A stretch of 64,000 bases of DNA from Metopolophium dirhodum. Lineage: Eukaryota > Arthropoda > Insecta > Hemiptera > Aphididae. This document shows positions 22,740-36,435 of the stretch, one piece after another. The position numbers and the translations under genes are program-made. The number at the start of each line of letters is the position of its first letter. Within the stretch, counting starts at the first letter, position 1. The notes beneath the pieces are model-generated. The model was given only the letters and a program-made list of their open reading frames with translations. It did no database searches and had not been told where the DNA came from. The stretch is from positions 29,076,393-29,140,392 of the forward strand of contig NC_083568.1 of the NCBI RefSeq assembly GCF_019925205.1, given 5' to 3'.

Positions 22740-23460
22740 ACGGCGAAATAGTTTGATATCATCATTTTCGACTATATTCGGTGCGTATAACCGCGCGGTT
22801 TACGCGGAAAACGGTGACAGTACGGATTGTACCTCAACGGGTCAGCATATTTTATTTCTTACATAATATCTGTGATACGGTACACCTTTTCGCTCCGTGA
22901 TCGGCACGTATAATCGTCGTCGTCGTCGGATAACGTGCGGCGCGTTTCGTCAGAACGGAATCGATGGAACTCTATTGCACATATTTTATACAACTATAAT
23001 AATATTATGCCATTGTATTGCGACAATAACCATTTCTGCGGAACGCCGTAACAATGCACTCTTCGCCGATATCACATAATATTATATTATCACTTATTGT
23101 CGTGAATATATTATTATTATACGCTGCAATCGCGGACGGCGACGCGAAAACGATTTGACCGAGAATCGGACGGGGCGGCGCGGTGGACTACTACAACACG
23201 CGGACGAGATACGACGTGCAAACCGTTTTCCTAAAACCAACCGGCAGAAAGTATGTTACCCACTCCTCTATAAGTAAGTACCGCGTATTTGCGTGCAATA
23301 CGGACAGCGGTCGCGGTATATAAGCTCTACCGAGATGACTGCGGTATAAGTATAATATATACAAACAACGCCGGATATAATATTATACACTGTTATTCGT
23401 TACGTTTAACAGGCGCGTCCCTGTGGATGGCGAGGGGGGGGGGGGGGGGGGGGTAGAGGG
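22740..23460. promoter_or_regulatory. GC/CpG-rich promoter-like block
   Basis: CpG-dense sequence (ACCGCGCGGTTTACGCGG, GGCGACGCGAAAACG, GGGGCGGCGCGGTGG) stands out from the A+T-rich surroundings. A TATA-like TATATAAGC lies at about 23319, and a donor-like CAGAAA|GTATGTT at about 23250 could end a non-coding first exon on the plus strand. No coding exon of the gene it would serve was identified. A run of 20 G (23434-23453) closes the block. Confidence 0.4.
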
Positions 23461-24002
23461 CGACTGGCCATAAGTCGTGCGATGTTCTGTTTTTGTTAGT
23501 AAATAAGTACATTCTATACGTTTTGTTAATTGTTTCTACGCCGATTGTAGTCAGACCGTTGATACAAACATCAAACATTTAAAAACGCTAGGCATATTAT
23601 TATAGGCATATGGGTTTTTGTTTGGTAAAGCGGCATTCAAGAGTAAAATCCCCCTTGGATGGTGGAAAGGACCTGCACAGTGAACACACCCCTGACGTTT
23701 ATTAACTGCTTGGGTACAAGAAGATCCAACAGATGGAGGTAAGGTGGATAATCAGTATCTAGTATTAACTGAGTAAATTTATTTGTATTTTTCATCGTGA
23801 TAAGTCACGTTGTTAAGACTAGAGATATAGCGAAATCAATTGATCGAGAGAACAATTATCGCCAATTGGACATAAACTGACAGTGGATGAATGGCCTATA
23901 TTTTATGAACTATATAACTGACTGTTGATCTGTTGGAATAAGGTAGATAAGGAGTGTTTGAAAGTGCTTATTTACTATTTAACATAGGTATCTGAAACTA
24001 TG

Positions 24003-25142
24003 TACAGTGTGTTCCAAAAGTCACGTATCACTCTTAGTATCTCCCTGGAAAATCAATATATTTAAATTCGGTTTTTTTTTTACAGTATTAACTATTAAGT
24101 ATGAAAATTCTGATTGAATAGCATAAGTTTCGATTTTTTTTTTCAAAAAAATGTTTTAAGCAATTAAGTTTTTTAAATTTCCGAGATAGCCATTTTGTTT
24201 ATTACATTTTTTAAAACAGTTCAAAAAAAAAAAAAAAACATTAAAATTTAATGAAAATTGACCAAGTTAGAGCTAACTATTATTTTGAATTTCTAAGAAA
24301 AATAGTTATGTTATGTTACGATTCGCATGCTTTAATTATAAATCGGAACGCTGATTTTTTTTATGACAATCTTATCTAATTATTAGTGAACGCTTTCAGT
24401 TATGAGATTAAAAATTTAAACTTTTGATAACCGATGTTTTGTATGTCAAAATTCATAATAATTCCATCAAAATTAATTGTTATTTTAGTCAATTTATGTG
24501 TCACATAAAACAATTTCACGTTAAACCAGGGCCGCATTGGTATGTAGTATGCATCGGTCCATCGAGATTTTCACTTCTAAGCGGTCCATTTACATATTCA
24601 CTGGCCCAAAATTACGTCTAAAATTGTTACGCATTTATAGGTGGCTAATCGTATTTTAAACGAGCATTTATTTTCACCCATACTCACATGATCAGCCCAA
24701 AGTTTATGCGGTACACCGAGATTTTCTTGGTATGTCGCCTAACCAATCCAGCCTTGTGTTGAACTATGTCTTAGGTGACACATAAACTGACTATGCATAT
24801 TGCCTACGGGAATAGGTCGTGATAATACATTATTCTTAGAACTTCAAAATAATAGGTAATTAGGTCTAACTTTGTCGATTTTCATTAAATTTTAGTTATA
24901 TTTTTTTTTTTTTTTGAACTGTTTTAAAATATGCGATCAACAAAACGGCCATCTTGAACATTTTAAAAACTGAATTTCCTAAAAAAAATGTTTAGTAATT
25001 TTTGAATTTTTGAAAAAAAATCTAAAATTAAGCTATTCAATTAGCATTTTCATACTTATTACTGTAAAAAAAACCGCATTTAAATATATTAATTTTCTAT
25101 GTAAATACTAAGGGTGATACGGGACTTTTGGGATGTACTGTA
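24003..25142. mobile_element. 1.1-kb fold-back element, Tc1/mariner-like ends at TA
   Basis: The ends TACAGTGTGTTCCAAAAGTC and ACTTTTGGGATGTACTGTA are inverted complements with mismatches, each bounded by TA. Complementarity continues inwards for about 300 bases: for example TATGAAAATTCTGATTGAAT on the left pairs with ATTCAATTAGCATTTTCATA on the right, and both arms have a long A or T run. The central part (about 24350-24800) is unique and non-coding, with short ORFs only. No transposase remains. Confidence 0.75.
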
Positions 25143-28100
25143 TATAGTAAAAATATAGCAGTTTCAGTGGCGTAGTCAGGATAATGAAATGGGGGTATAA
25201 AATGGTGATATTTAATTATATAATGTGTAGTACCTACAGAGTTATAGAACTATAGAAGCATGTGTGCGTAATGTGATAAAACGATTATATTTGCGTATTG
25301 CGAGTCTTGCTCATTTCCGATTTCCTGTCCGTCACCCGTTTTCCGATGATAACGGCATCTCCTTTCTGGTGGAACGTCAGATGGTAAAAACGCACATCAT
25401 AGTCAGGGGGTCAATTTTAGTGTCTCGTTGAAATATATTGACAGTTCTTCATTCTTCAATTATACGATTATAATATTTATATTTTATTGTATTTACGCGT
25501 ATGGTAGTAATATTTTGTATCATAGTGTGTATAAAGTATATATTATGTATGCGTCAAGTTTATAAAATCCAAGCAAAACCTTTTTGAATAGTCACTTAAT
25601 GCGACTCATTTTCAGTTATTGTTCCTACGCCATAAAACTCCTAAAACTGTATTAATTATCAGACTTCGTTTTCATATTTGGTAATTACTCATTATCTTTT
25701 AAGATTATTATAGTTAGTTTTGCATAATATTCCACTTGAATCAGTTATAGCCGGATAGGCACTTGAAATACTGTTTATTAAAGAAAGGTTAGGCATTGAT
25801 AATATCTTCTTCACAGATTTTTACATAATATTTATTATGACTGCACCTAACTCTATATAATATAGTCTAAGTACTGTATTACCAAAGCGCATAGTTAATA
25901 CTAAGATTTAATAAAAATAAAACTTATTAATATAAGTTTTATTTTTATTTATTGTTTATCTATCTTCGATAATACTTTTGAAATAATTGTTTACGAGGTT
26001 AAGTAGGTTCACAAAAAAAGAATTAAGATGATGATTTTTAATACAAACGTAGGAGTCTAGCTACTTATCCTGTTGGAGCTTATATAATGATGTAAATGTA
26101 TAATCATTTGATACCACCTATTTTATTATAATTCTTATTTAAGTGATATATCTACGTATTATTTAACACCGCGACCGTAGGAGTCGAGTAGATACTGATG
26201 TTTTAAAGATTTCTGACTTTAAGTCGAGCTTTATTATCTTATTATGTCTATTTGACGTCCATAACATATAACAATAGTCGAGGTGACTATTCAATTAAAA
26301 TCAATAAAAGACATCACTCGAAAATGCGGTATGCTGATAATTTTAAATTAAATAATTTTATAGTCATGAAAATTACATTTTTAGTTTTTGAACAAAGAAT
26401 GTTTATTGTTCAGTGATAAAAATATGGTAATAATTAAAATTGATTGTGTAAAAACCGCATTCAATGTGTCGCATTGTATAATTGTATAATATCCATAATA
26501 ATATTATATATTTTTCCTTTTCTACCGTTTTACTTGTAGACAGTATACTTGTATTGTTTACCACTAATGTCTAATTGACTTTCCTAATTTATTATATATA
26601 GATACGCTATTGACAATAAAAAAAAATTAATAAATGTAGTACCTATACTAACAAGTAATATAGTTGTACTCCTGAGTATGACAAACGCGGATATAGTACC
26701 TACTGTCATAAAAATTAGTATTAAGTATTAAGTATTTATTGCGTGTTTAGTTCTAATTTATATAATAAAATAACTTATAAAATAAGTATTTTAGGCTTTA
26801 GATCTAGTCAAGTAATTTTTCAATCATATATTAAAAGTCTGTGGACAAGTTTTTACAATATTGTACAAATGTCAAATATAGGTACCTACCTAAGTAAAAC
26901 ACTTTTTTAATAATTCGAAATAAATTGAAAACTATTTCGTGAATTTTAAAGAGTAATAGGGTGATTGAAATAACAATAACGCTTTCTTAGAATAATTATT
27001 ATATTATGTTTATAATAATTCAATAAAAGCTCATATTAAGTTACGAACACTACGCGTCGAATATCGATGTTAACTTTCTGGTTTCATTATGAATCTAATT
27101 TACAAATAGGTACCTACCTATATTTTTTAAATGTAAATTATATTAAATTGCCTAATTTTCTGTGGATTTGCCTATGATGATAATGGCATATTATTTTATA
27201 TTTTAATCATAAAAATCTAAAAAAATTAAAAATATATAGCCTTGTTTAGACCACCTCCCCCCCCCCCACACACTCACACAAAATAAAAATAATTAAGCCC
27301 TGATTAGGTTTATGTTCTATTATCTTATTATTAGTACCTATTATATAAGATATTTACTGTGATAATATAATATCTAGTTCCATCATTAATAGAACAAAAC
27401 AATATATTTATTATCCTTCAAGTATTTGACTACATTTTACTAAATAAGTATGATATTTATTATACTATGTATTTATTATTATCATAGGACAATATGACAT
27501 AATATTATATTGCATTTTTTTCAAAAGGTAGTAATCAACAATTGATAAAAATAATGATTATAGATCACTTCGTAGTATAAAATTAAATACTTGCTATAAG
27601 GAGAAACCATAGATTTATTAGAAACGTCAATTATTTTAATCAGTTATCAGACCGACAGTATTTCTCTCAAAGTAATAATCTTTTTTAATATTCATTCGCC
27701 TAAAATTTTGTCATTATTATCCGATGAGAATATCGGTTATTTCCTGTTATTGGCACTACCGAGTACCAAATTCGTACTTATAGATTCGAGTTAAATGAAG
27801 TAGACCTTTTATTTGAAAGAATTTTTTTAAAACAAAAAAGATTAACATTACATTTTTTTCATCAATTAACAATTAAAATAAATTTCTCTGAAATATTTAA
27901 GCTTTAAAATTTCAAATATTTTCCGAAGATAAATCAGTGTTTTAGTAAATATATTTAAATATAAGCAGTGCACTTGGGCCTGAGCAATAAAAAATAAACT
28001 TAATCTATAGTTTATGTAAATAGTATCTATCATAAGTTAAACTTACAACAGTTAAAAAAATTGTGAAAATTCATTGACCAATTTGTATTGTATTATTTTA

Positions 28101-30916
28101 GCAACTATAGCGTTTAAAATTCAAATTTTAATGAAATTCGTTAATATGAACACATTACATATTAAAAAGAATTATTTTTTAAAAACATTAATCGTAGAAA
28201 TTTGGATAATTCACTATTATTTAAGTCTTCAATCATTATTTTTTCTATACTTTCAAATTTTCAAAATATTTAGACTAATTAAGCAATTTATATATAGTTC
28301 ATACTCTATACCCATATAATAGGTGTTTGACATTTTTGAATATTTTTAGTTTTCTTATAAATATTGGTAAAATATTTTTATTCTGGTTCAAATAGGTTTC
28401 AGAATTACAAAAATATCGATAGATAAATCAGCGCCACCCTTTTTTAATGGTATTTGAAATTCAAATGTTGACCAAATTCGATATTTAAACAACATTTTTT
28501 TGTTATTTCATTGTAATTCAAATCGTATTTTTGGTATAGAGACTCAAAACTTTTCATAATAACTTTTATTATAATTTTCTATATAGACCAAATTTAAGTT
28601 ATTTATACCACGAATCTACTCACATAATTTTACGGAACCAATACATCAGAATTGATTTCTTAGTTTATAAAGATAATACCCATATATGATATAATATTAC
28701 CTTTTAGGATACACTGGGTCTTCTAATTTTTGAAAACAATTTAAACGAATCCTATACAAATAATGATAATAATAAAATAAAGTATAAACACGTTTTTATT
28801 TTCTACTGCAGACGCGGCTCCCTTGATAATAATCGGTGACGCCCCTGGGAGCTACAACGCACAGGTTGAAAACCCCTAACCTATACCGAACGTCGGACAT
28901 TCGATACATACTATACATCAGAGCTACTTACCAGATTTTTTCAAAAATTACTAAGTATATAGGTACGTACAAAACGTGTTTTTTACTGTTCTTATAGATT
29001 TTATCAATTGCGTTTTAACTATATGTGGGTAGGTAGATTTTTAGTTTAATATGGGTACACATTTCAAAAGCGGGACATAATATCATTATGCCATCATATT
29101 AATTTTTAAACTATTATATTTACATTATAATTCTCAAGCAATAATGATTGTTTAGCTAATAAAATTAATAATATATCCGCACCATTACTCAGATATTAGT
29201 TTATGACGTTATGTTACTCTAATGTTTAAGAAACAGGACACAAGTTAGTAATAAATAATTATCATCATTCATATTTTCAGTAGTAATTTATTGACATATT
29301 TAATATACCGGCATTTACTGCATTGTAAATGAATATATTATACAATATTTGTAATCATTATTATTTATCATACTATTCATACTCGTTGGTTTATCTTAAT
29401 CATGCTATTATATTTAATGAATATATCAATAGCGCTAATAAAGGGAAATAAAGGCTTATTAGGCATTCAGCACAGGAGCACAGGACAGTGGTGTAATATT
29501 GAGTACCTACATTTAAATTAAATAATAAATAATTGCATAAGAATAAAGTTGAAAAAATAATTCTGAACGGTTGAAAATAGTTTAGATTGTATAGTGAAAG
29601 GATTTTATAACAATTTTAACTTACTTGAAAAAATAGGTAATTAATGATATATGGCAACGCACAATTTATGCAATATTTATATATATATTAAAGTAACCTT
29701 TTACCTTATACCTACTTTAACCTTAAACTATAACATTGAAATAATTAAAGGCATTCAAGTTTAATAAAAAAAAAATCTCAAAAAATAACATCATCATACA
29801 ATTGTAAGTATCTACATATAAAGTTATATTGCTTCTATTATTTACTATATTATTCGTCAATTGAATTATGGATACTTAATACAATTTCTTTCATTTTATA
29901 ATATATGTACCTACTAACCTACATTAAAATGTTATTGATTATTGACTAATATAATTGTCGGATAAAATCATAGATATTCTACTTAAAAGTTATGTTTAAA
30001 TAAAATAACGTATACGTTTTTAATTAATATTGTTTATCATTTTAAATTTCCTATATTATTGGGATTTTGAATCTAATAACGTGCTTTTAAACAGTGAAAA
30101 CTGTAAAGATTTCATTGATTTCTAAAAACATAAATTGTTGGAAACGACCAAACTTAGCTACTATAGTATTTTTAATCTATCAATATATAATTATTTATAC
30201 TTTGTCAAATTTTACTAAAAAAATATTAAAACAAAATATGAAATAAACTAATATTCAAATCTTAAAAGCTCAGTCAATAATAATAAAAAAAACTATTATT
30301 TCATTAATGAGTTTAATATTTCAAATGTATTATATTAATGTGAGTATGATGAGCATATAAATATTATCTTATTATAACCGATACCTACATATTTCCGTAA
30401 AAACTTTTATTTTAAAATGTTATTTGCACATTTCAATGCTAATAAAAAAAGCCGAATAATTATTAATATTAATAAAATAATGTATCAGTGTTACTGTGTT
30501 GGCAATATAACATAAACGAAAAACAATCAAGTACCTAATAAGTATTTCAGTTGTATATCATTAATAAATGTATCCATCTATATCGATGGGTTGTTAAATC
30601 AACAATCCTAATTGATATGACTTTTTGTTAAGAACTATTTTAAAACGATTTCATTTTTGAAAATAATCATATTTTTAGGCACTATGATAACATTATTTTA
30701 AACTATAATAAAAACATAAATAAAATAAGTTAATTTTGAATCTATATAATACCTATTAATTATGTATTTTACAATATATGACTTAAAATGTTACTAATGT
30801 AAAAGTAGAGACACTTGTTACTGTAGCTTTAAAAGTTTATATTTAAAATCAAAGCAATTAACGTAATATCTACGGCAAGTTCTTAAAAATAAATATATTT
30901 ATTAATAATCACTTAC
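25143..30916. other. Non-coding stretch
   Basis: No gene supported. CAGTGGCGTAGTCAGGA at 25167 resembles a hAT end without an identifiable partner. AGGTTGAAAACCCCTA at about 28863 resembles a second unpaired hAT end. A relic of the dispersed repeat family lies around 28480-28690 (ATACCACGAATCTACTCACA). A poly-C run is near 27250. Confidence 0.5.
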
Positions 30917-30934
30917 CTTTATTTTTATATCCAT
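30917..30934 (-). CDS. Candidate small coding exon (M-D-I-K-I-K) before a consensus donor
   Basis: On the minus strand ATG and five further codons run directly into GTAAGTG, a consensus donor, leaving phase 0. A GC-richer block (31080-31220) lies upstream as a possible promoter. Only six residues are coded, so chance is a real possibility. The phase would fit the second NRAMP exon (starting 9306), so it could be a distant alternative first exon of that gene, or the start of an unseen gene. Confidence 0.2.
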
Positions 30935-33478
30935 AAGTAAATAAATTAATATTTTCTTCGCGGTGAACAATTTTATAGATATACATACATTATCATCACA
31001 AAAACAATAATAATTACAATACAATAGTTTTTAGTATAAAAAAAGTAAAAAGTTGTTCAAAAATTATGTCAGGTATTGTACACAACACGTTCAAAACACA
31101 TTGAATGATACCGATTTAGTGTGAGCCGTAACAGTGACAAACCTAGTGAAACGCTCGCAAGGTCGTGTGGTGTGTGTGTTCCTTCTACATGAACCGATCA
31201 CTATTTTGTGTTAGCTACACAATACAGTTGTACATTACATCCTCCAACACAACAACTGATTTATTATGCGGATGACAACAGTAAAGGTTGCCGTCAATAT
31301 AATTTTTAATATTTAAATAATATAATTAATAAGTACGTTTTGACTTTAAAATTAGGTTACTCGTACAGATTTTAGTTTAATGGAATATTATCGATTGATT
31401 CTTATAACAAAATTAATGTTTGAATTGGTTTAGGTATAGTTAAGTACTTATGTTCCATAGTACCTATAGAATATAGATAATGCTTACTAGTTATTACCTA
31501 TACAATATAAATGATGCCCATACACTTTGGCCATAACATAATATTGTACTATAATATGTGTTCGTTAAAATATAATTTTAGTCAATACGAATAATTTTGA
31601 TGGAAACAATAATAGTAATAGTACAATTTATCAAAAATAATACAAATAACCAATATTATACATACCTATACCGTTGAAAAATAATGAAAATTATATGATA
31701 ATATATGAATTTAATTTTTGCAATGTATTGTAATTTGTACCTACAATCATCTGGCATTTAAAATTAACTTAAGGAATCAATGTAGGTACGCCTAGTAAGA
31801 AAATCATGTTATCTACCTGCAATCAATTTTTTAATTAGGTTTTTTCATAATATAGACAAGACAATTTGTATGAAATTAAATAAAAATATAAATATAAAAA
31901 TGCTTTACTGATATTTAGTATTTACTCTACTTTTTTTGATTTCAAACTTGTGATTTTAATCACCACAATATTTAATATTTTCTTCTTTAAATAAAAACAC
32001 TTAAACAAATGTAATAATTAACTGTATACAATGTTATCACATACACCAAAAAAAATAAAACATTTAGATTTTAAGTGAACCAAGCCGCAATAAGTATATT
32101 TTGGTTTATGTTTGTATTTTTTTCCAATATTTAAACTGTGAATATTATTTTAAAGTAGAACGCCGAAGGAGTGCTCTTAAAGTTTTATGTAGAACTCTTA
32201 TCTGGATGATACGGCGAGGAGGTAATCATTTTCTATAATTTCTTTAAATACAGGGAAAAACTATAGATAAACGTCAAATATTATTGAAGAAATGTCAGAA
32301 AATGTCATGGTTGTCAACTTTGTAAACTTGTAATTATTGAGCCTTTTTAGAATCAATTTTCAAATAACTTGTTTTATAATGGATTTCAAGTATAATATCA
32401 TGATATACCAATATGTAATAAATTTGTGGTAGTACTTATACGTTGAGTAAAGCGGGGCAAGTAGGTATACCCCGACCCAATACCAAAATTCTGTATTATT
32501 TTCCTTTTTAATTTAAATAGTTTAAAATAAAATCTAGTTTGAACTGCAGTTAATTAATTTTTGGGTCTGATAAATAATTCGAAGTCTTGAAAAAAAAATA
32601 AAAGCAAATGTTTATGTAACACATATTTTAAATTGTTTTTTATTTTATTAGTAAAATACCTCAAACATTTTCAAGTAGGCTGGAAGTTAATAATTGTTAA
32701 AAAATTGCTATAATAGCAGTATTCATTATAATGAATTAAAAATAGCGAGTTTGAGTACTAATACCCATAGCACAGTATAATGTAATGAAATACCAATCAA
32801 GTTGACCACCAAGCGTAACACTATATAGGTAAGTATACTAAATTATGTCATACTATTGAAAAAAAAATTTAACATGAGAGTTTGAAGGACGCGACCATGG
32901 GTTTATTTAAAATATAAAATACATATTAATGTAATTTACAATACAAAATAATGTGTTAAGCTAATGTTTAGTTTAAAATTTTATTTAATTGGGTATTTAA
33001 TATAACGTATATTTTCTTTTACGGTAATCTGGTATTAGAGTACCTATAGTCCGCGACATGAAATGTGGCCGATGACCGTCGCGAACCTAGCGGCCGTTTC
33101 GCCTAAGTGGTTCATAATCTAATTAAATAAATTGCCGCGTTTTTTTAAATTAACCATTTCAACGCGTAATCAACACGGTAACTCCTAAACTCCAAAACTC
33201 CTATACAAATGATTTTATATTTCAATTTTAATAGTGTTAACAAAGACGTTATACACCATAACCATTATTTATTATTATTTTATCATTATATTATCTATTT
33301 ATAATTACTTTTTTTACACCATTATGAATTTTTAGATAGAAATCAGGACCGAAAGAGTTAAACATAATTTACTAAAATTACTATAATTAATTTTTTTATT
33401 CAAACCAAACAACAAAAAAAATTTAAAAAAAAATACAAATACAAAAAATTTTTAATTTAATATTATTTAAGACATATG
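30935..33478. other. Non-coding stretch
   Basis: A GC-richer, promoter-like patch at 31080-31220 and another at 33050-33120 (CCGATGACCGTCGCGAACCT). No exon or bounded repeat otherwise. Confidence 0.5.
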
Positions 33479-34384
33479 TTATCCGTGGTTTTCTTCGTCA
33501 ATATCTTCTTCATCATCACTCCAGTCACTGTCATCTGGTAATATTGTCATAATTATTGGTTCTATCATGGTGTCCCTCATTATTTCATTTTTGTTGTCCT
33601 CGTCCTGAATTTCTTCTGCATGACGAACGCATTTCGTCCAGTCGTCTATTGTTACTGCATCTAATGCCTCGTGTGTTAACCGCTCAATATCAACCATTTT
33701 AAAAGTATTGTTAAATTTCGCTACTTGGCCCTTAACTTGAGCCCAAATTAACTCAATTGGGTTATACTTACAGTGGTATGGTGGAAGACGGATTACCTCA
33801 TGACCCATTTCAATTGCAATGTCATCCAGCTCATATTTTTTTTCACGTGGCAATAGGTTTTTAACTTTTTGCCGAAGTTCAGGTAATGTTTCCAATGGAT
33901 GGAACTCAATATTTTTTTCATTTAACCATTGTTGTACTTCGGTTTTTCTCCAATTACTTTTCGGATATTTGTCTCTGAGGATTGAATGGTAAGGCGCATT
34001 GTCCATGACTATAACTGATGGCTCTTCTAGATTTTTAAGCAGTTGAATAAACCACTCTTTGAATACTTCACCATTCATCTGATTATGATAATCCGTGGTA
34101 TTTCCGGTATTGCTTCGAAATACCAATTTTGACCCTTCTATAAACCCGTAGCGACTACATCCTGCATGGCATACAATAAGTCGGCCTCCTTTACCCGTCG
34201 GCACCTTCAGACCACCAGAATTATTTTCATTTTGCCAAATAAGGGTGCGTGAATGGTTTTGGTTTACCCACGTTTCATCGAGATAAACCACTGGACGATC
34301 GTCTTTATTTTTTCGCAGCGTACACATTTGTCGTAAAAATTTACACCGAAGTGCGACGATATCATTCCTCTCCATTAAAAACAT
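33479..34384 (-). CDS. IS630/Tc1-type DDE transposase, catalytic half only (301 aa)
   Basis: Encodes the endonuclease domain of a DDE transposase, which cuts and joins transposon ends. The putative triad is D36 (in YLDETW), D128 (in VMDNAPYHS) and E211 (in NPIELIW). PPYHCKYNPIE and the W after the glutamate are typical of the DDE_3/IS630-Tc1 superfamily, with a long insert between the second D and E. The C-terminus is acidic (DDSDWSDDEED). The frame is intact, but the start M-F-L-M-E-R-N lies at what is normally mid-protein, and the helix-turn-helix DNA-binding half expected upstream is absent. An in-frame TAA stands just before the ATG, and no upstream exon was recognised. It is therefore an N-terminally truncated transposon relic, a product using an unseen 5' exon, or a domesticated gene. 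No flanking terminal inverted repeats were found. Confidence 0.88.
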   Translation of the reverse strand: MFLMERNDIVALRCKFLRQMCTLRKNKDDRPVVYLDETWVNQNHSRTLIWQNENNSGGLKVPTGKGGRLIVCHAGCSRYGFIEGSKLVFRSNTGNTTDYHNQMNGEVFKEWFIQLLKNLEEPSVIVMDNAPYHSILRDKYPKSNWRKTEVQQWLNEKNIEFHPLETLPELRQKVKNLLPREKKYELDDIAIEMGHEVIRLPPYHCKYNPIELIWAQVKGQVAKFNNTFKMVDIERLTHEALDAVTIDDWTKCVRHAEEIQDEDNKNEIMRDTMIEPIIMTILPDDSDWSDDEEDIDEENHG

Positions 34385-36363
34385 TAATTAATATTATATA
34401 TATTAATTAACCTAACCTACGTTCAATTGTTGTTTTCAGATTAATATGCATTGATAAGTATAATTTTTAATACTTTAATTTTAATATACCTAATGTCAAC
34501 CATTATTCTATCATTTAAAAACAGGATAATTGGTCTCCAACATTTTTTTTATAAGTACTTACAACACTTATGTTAGGTCGGTAAGGTTTAAGTACAATTT
34601 ATGGTTTAAGTTTGAACTATAATTAAATGTATTGATTTCACAAACCTATATAGTCATCGTAAAAATGTTCTCGGTTTTTATTAAATATAATATACATATA
34701 CATTTGTTATATTTTTATACGCTGAGTTATTTTTAAGTTTAAAATATATTCGTTATATTAATTATGGGTAAACATTAAAATATGGGTTTAAAAAGCGCAC
34801 ACAATTATTATTGTGTCAGCCTACGTTGCAGGTACGTTATTACTTATTAGCGTAACTCCTATTATTATCACGTAGTTTTAAAATCAGAGGAAATTACATA
34901 TATCGAGTTCGTAATTTTTGCGATAGATGTCGCGTTTGGTCAACCTCCAACCCTCATTCCGTTCGTTTCCAACCCCTCATGCATGCTTGTGCTTGAGTAG
35001 CGTTTTCAAGGAAAACACTAGTTTCCGCGTCCGCGTTCTCGCACTCGGACGTATTTAATCCGTGTTTACTTATCGTTCAATTTGTGGTATAAAATATTAT
35101 AATAACCGATAATCTTTGAAAACCATGTACGACATTTAAATACGAAGAAGTTTTTTGTAAGTATTTTTATCCCGTATAATTATAAGAATATCGTTCTATC
35201 ACAAAAAAATAGTCCATTCTAGAATAATGGTTAGGTAGCTGGTTATATGTGTTGTATACCTACTTAATAAAATGTTGGTATCTATATTTTGTTGTTATTA
35301 TATATTTATTATTCATACTGTGACACATTGCCCATTGGGTAGGTATATTAAAATTGAGAAGTTTTAATAGTTACCATAGGTTGTAGGTATTTATCGTTTA
35401 CTTTTATTTGAATTTTATAGTGGTTGCACGAATTGGAGTAAGAGATATAATACGTATTTACTGTGTGTTGAAAGGAGTTTTGAAAAATATAGAAGTACCT
35501 ATATAGCGACATGTAACGAGAAATAAAATTGTTCATAACGAGCTTTTTCCACACTATCCCAGGATCCCACACATGACGTGATACAAGTGCGCTTGAGTAG
35601 CACGGAAAGCTATCATTTTCAGATTTCGTTTATTTCAATATTATGTTAATAGTATGCATGGCTAATCGGATAAAATAAAATAAATGTGATGGTAAATATG
35701 TGTATATAAGACATTACATTTCATTCCATATGTTATCAATACTAAAATCATCATGAAACAACATTTTTTTTTATTCATCAATTATATTATATTTATAAAA
35801 AATGTGTTATAAAATATGTCATATAAAACCGTTTAAGTAGGTAGGCAATTAATTATTACCGAATCAACGAATAAAGCTTAAATAAAAAGATAAAAAAAAG
35901 ATAAAATAATTCTTAATAATTTATTACATTTGTACTTGTAAATTGTCTATGATTTCAATACAAACAACAATTTATTTTAAAACTATCTAATTTAATTTAA
36001 GGTAAGATTATTATTTAGGAACTAGGTAAATTTTAGATAGGTCTATGATTATAAACTATAGTTGTATATTTACCTACCATTAACAATTTATTATTGTATT
36101 ATAAGTACCTACCTATTTGATTGGAAGATAAAGAGGAATATTTTAATAAATTATACATTGTTTATAATTAAAATTTATAATATTATTTAATTCCATTGTA
36201 GTGGTCTACGAATAATGATTATAATTGATCACTAGTAAGTAGTACAGTTAACAATTAACAATTTTCTAACATTTAAATTCTTTTAACAAGCAATAATTAA
36301 TATAAATAATGAGTAAATCTTATTAAGTAAGTATTTAGTAAATTATTTTTTAGTAATACTTAC
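34385..36363. other. Non-coding stretch upstream of the transposase ORF
   Basis: It contains a GC-richer block at 34920-35060 (CCGCGTCCGCGTTCTCGCAC) that could be a promoter. The word GCTTGAGTAGC occurs there and again at about 35591. No helix-turn-helix coding sequence was found on the minus strand. Confidence 0.45.
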
Positions 36364-36435
36364 CTGAACATTTAATATGAAAGAATCTTCGTTAGTTGTT
36401 CTCCCAGCAATGTAAAAATATTGAAAATTAATCAT
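36364..36435 (-). CDS. Candidate first coding exon, 24 codons, unrecognised gene
   Basis: On the minus strand an ATG preceded immediately by an in-frame TAA opens 24 codons (M-I-N-F-Q-Y-F-Y-I-A-G-R, then T-T-N-E-D-S-F-I-L-N-V-Q) ending exactly at GTAAGTATT, a consensus donor, in phase 0. Composition is more balanced than chance A+T-rich ORFs. The sequence shows no signal peptide and no motif I recognise. Later exons should lie at lower coordinates but were not identified. It might instead be an internal exon starting at an AG inside it (after GCTGGGAG). Confidence 0.35.

Noticed and set aside
28840..28880. hAT element end (AGGTTGAAAACCCCTA)
   Set aside because: Resembles a hAT terminus, but no matching partner or 8-bp duplication could be found nearby.
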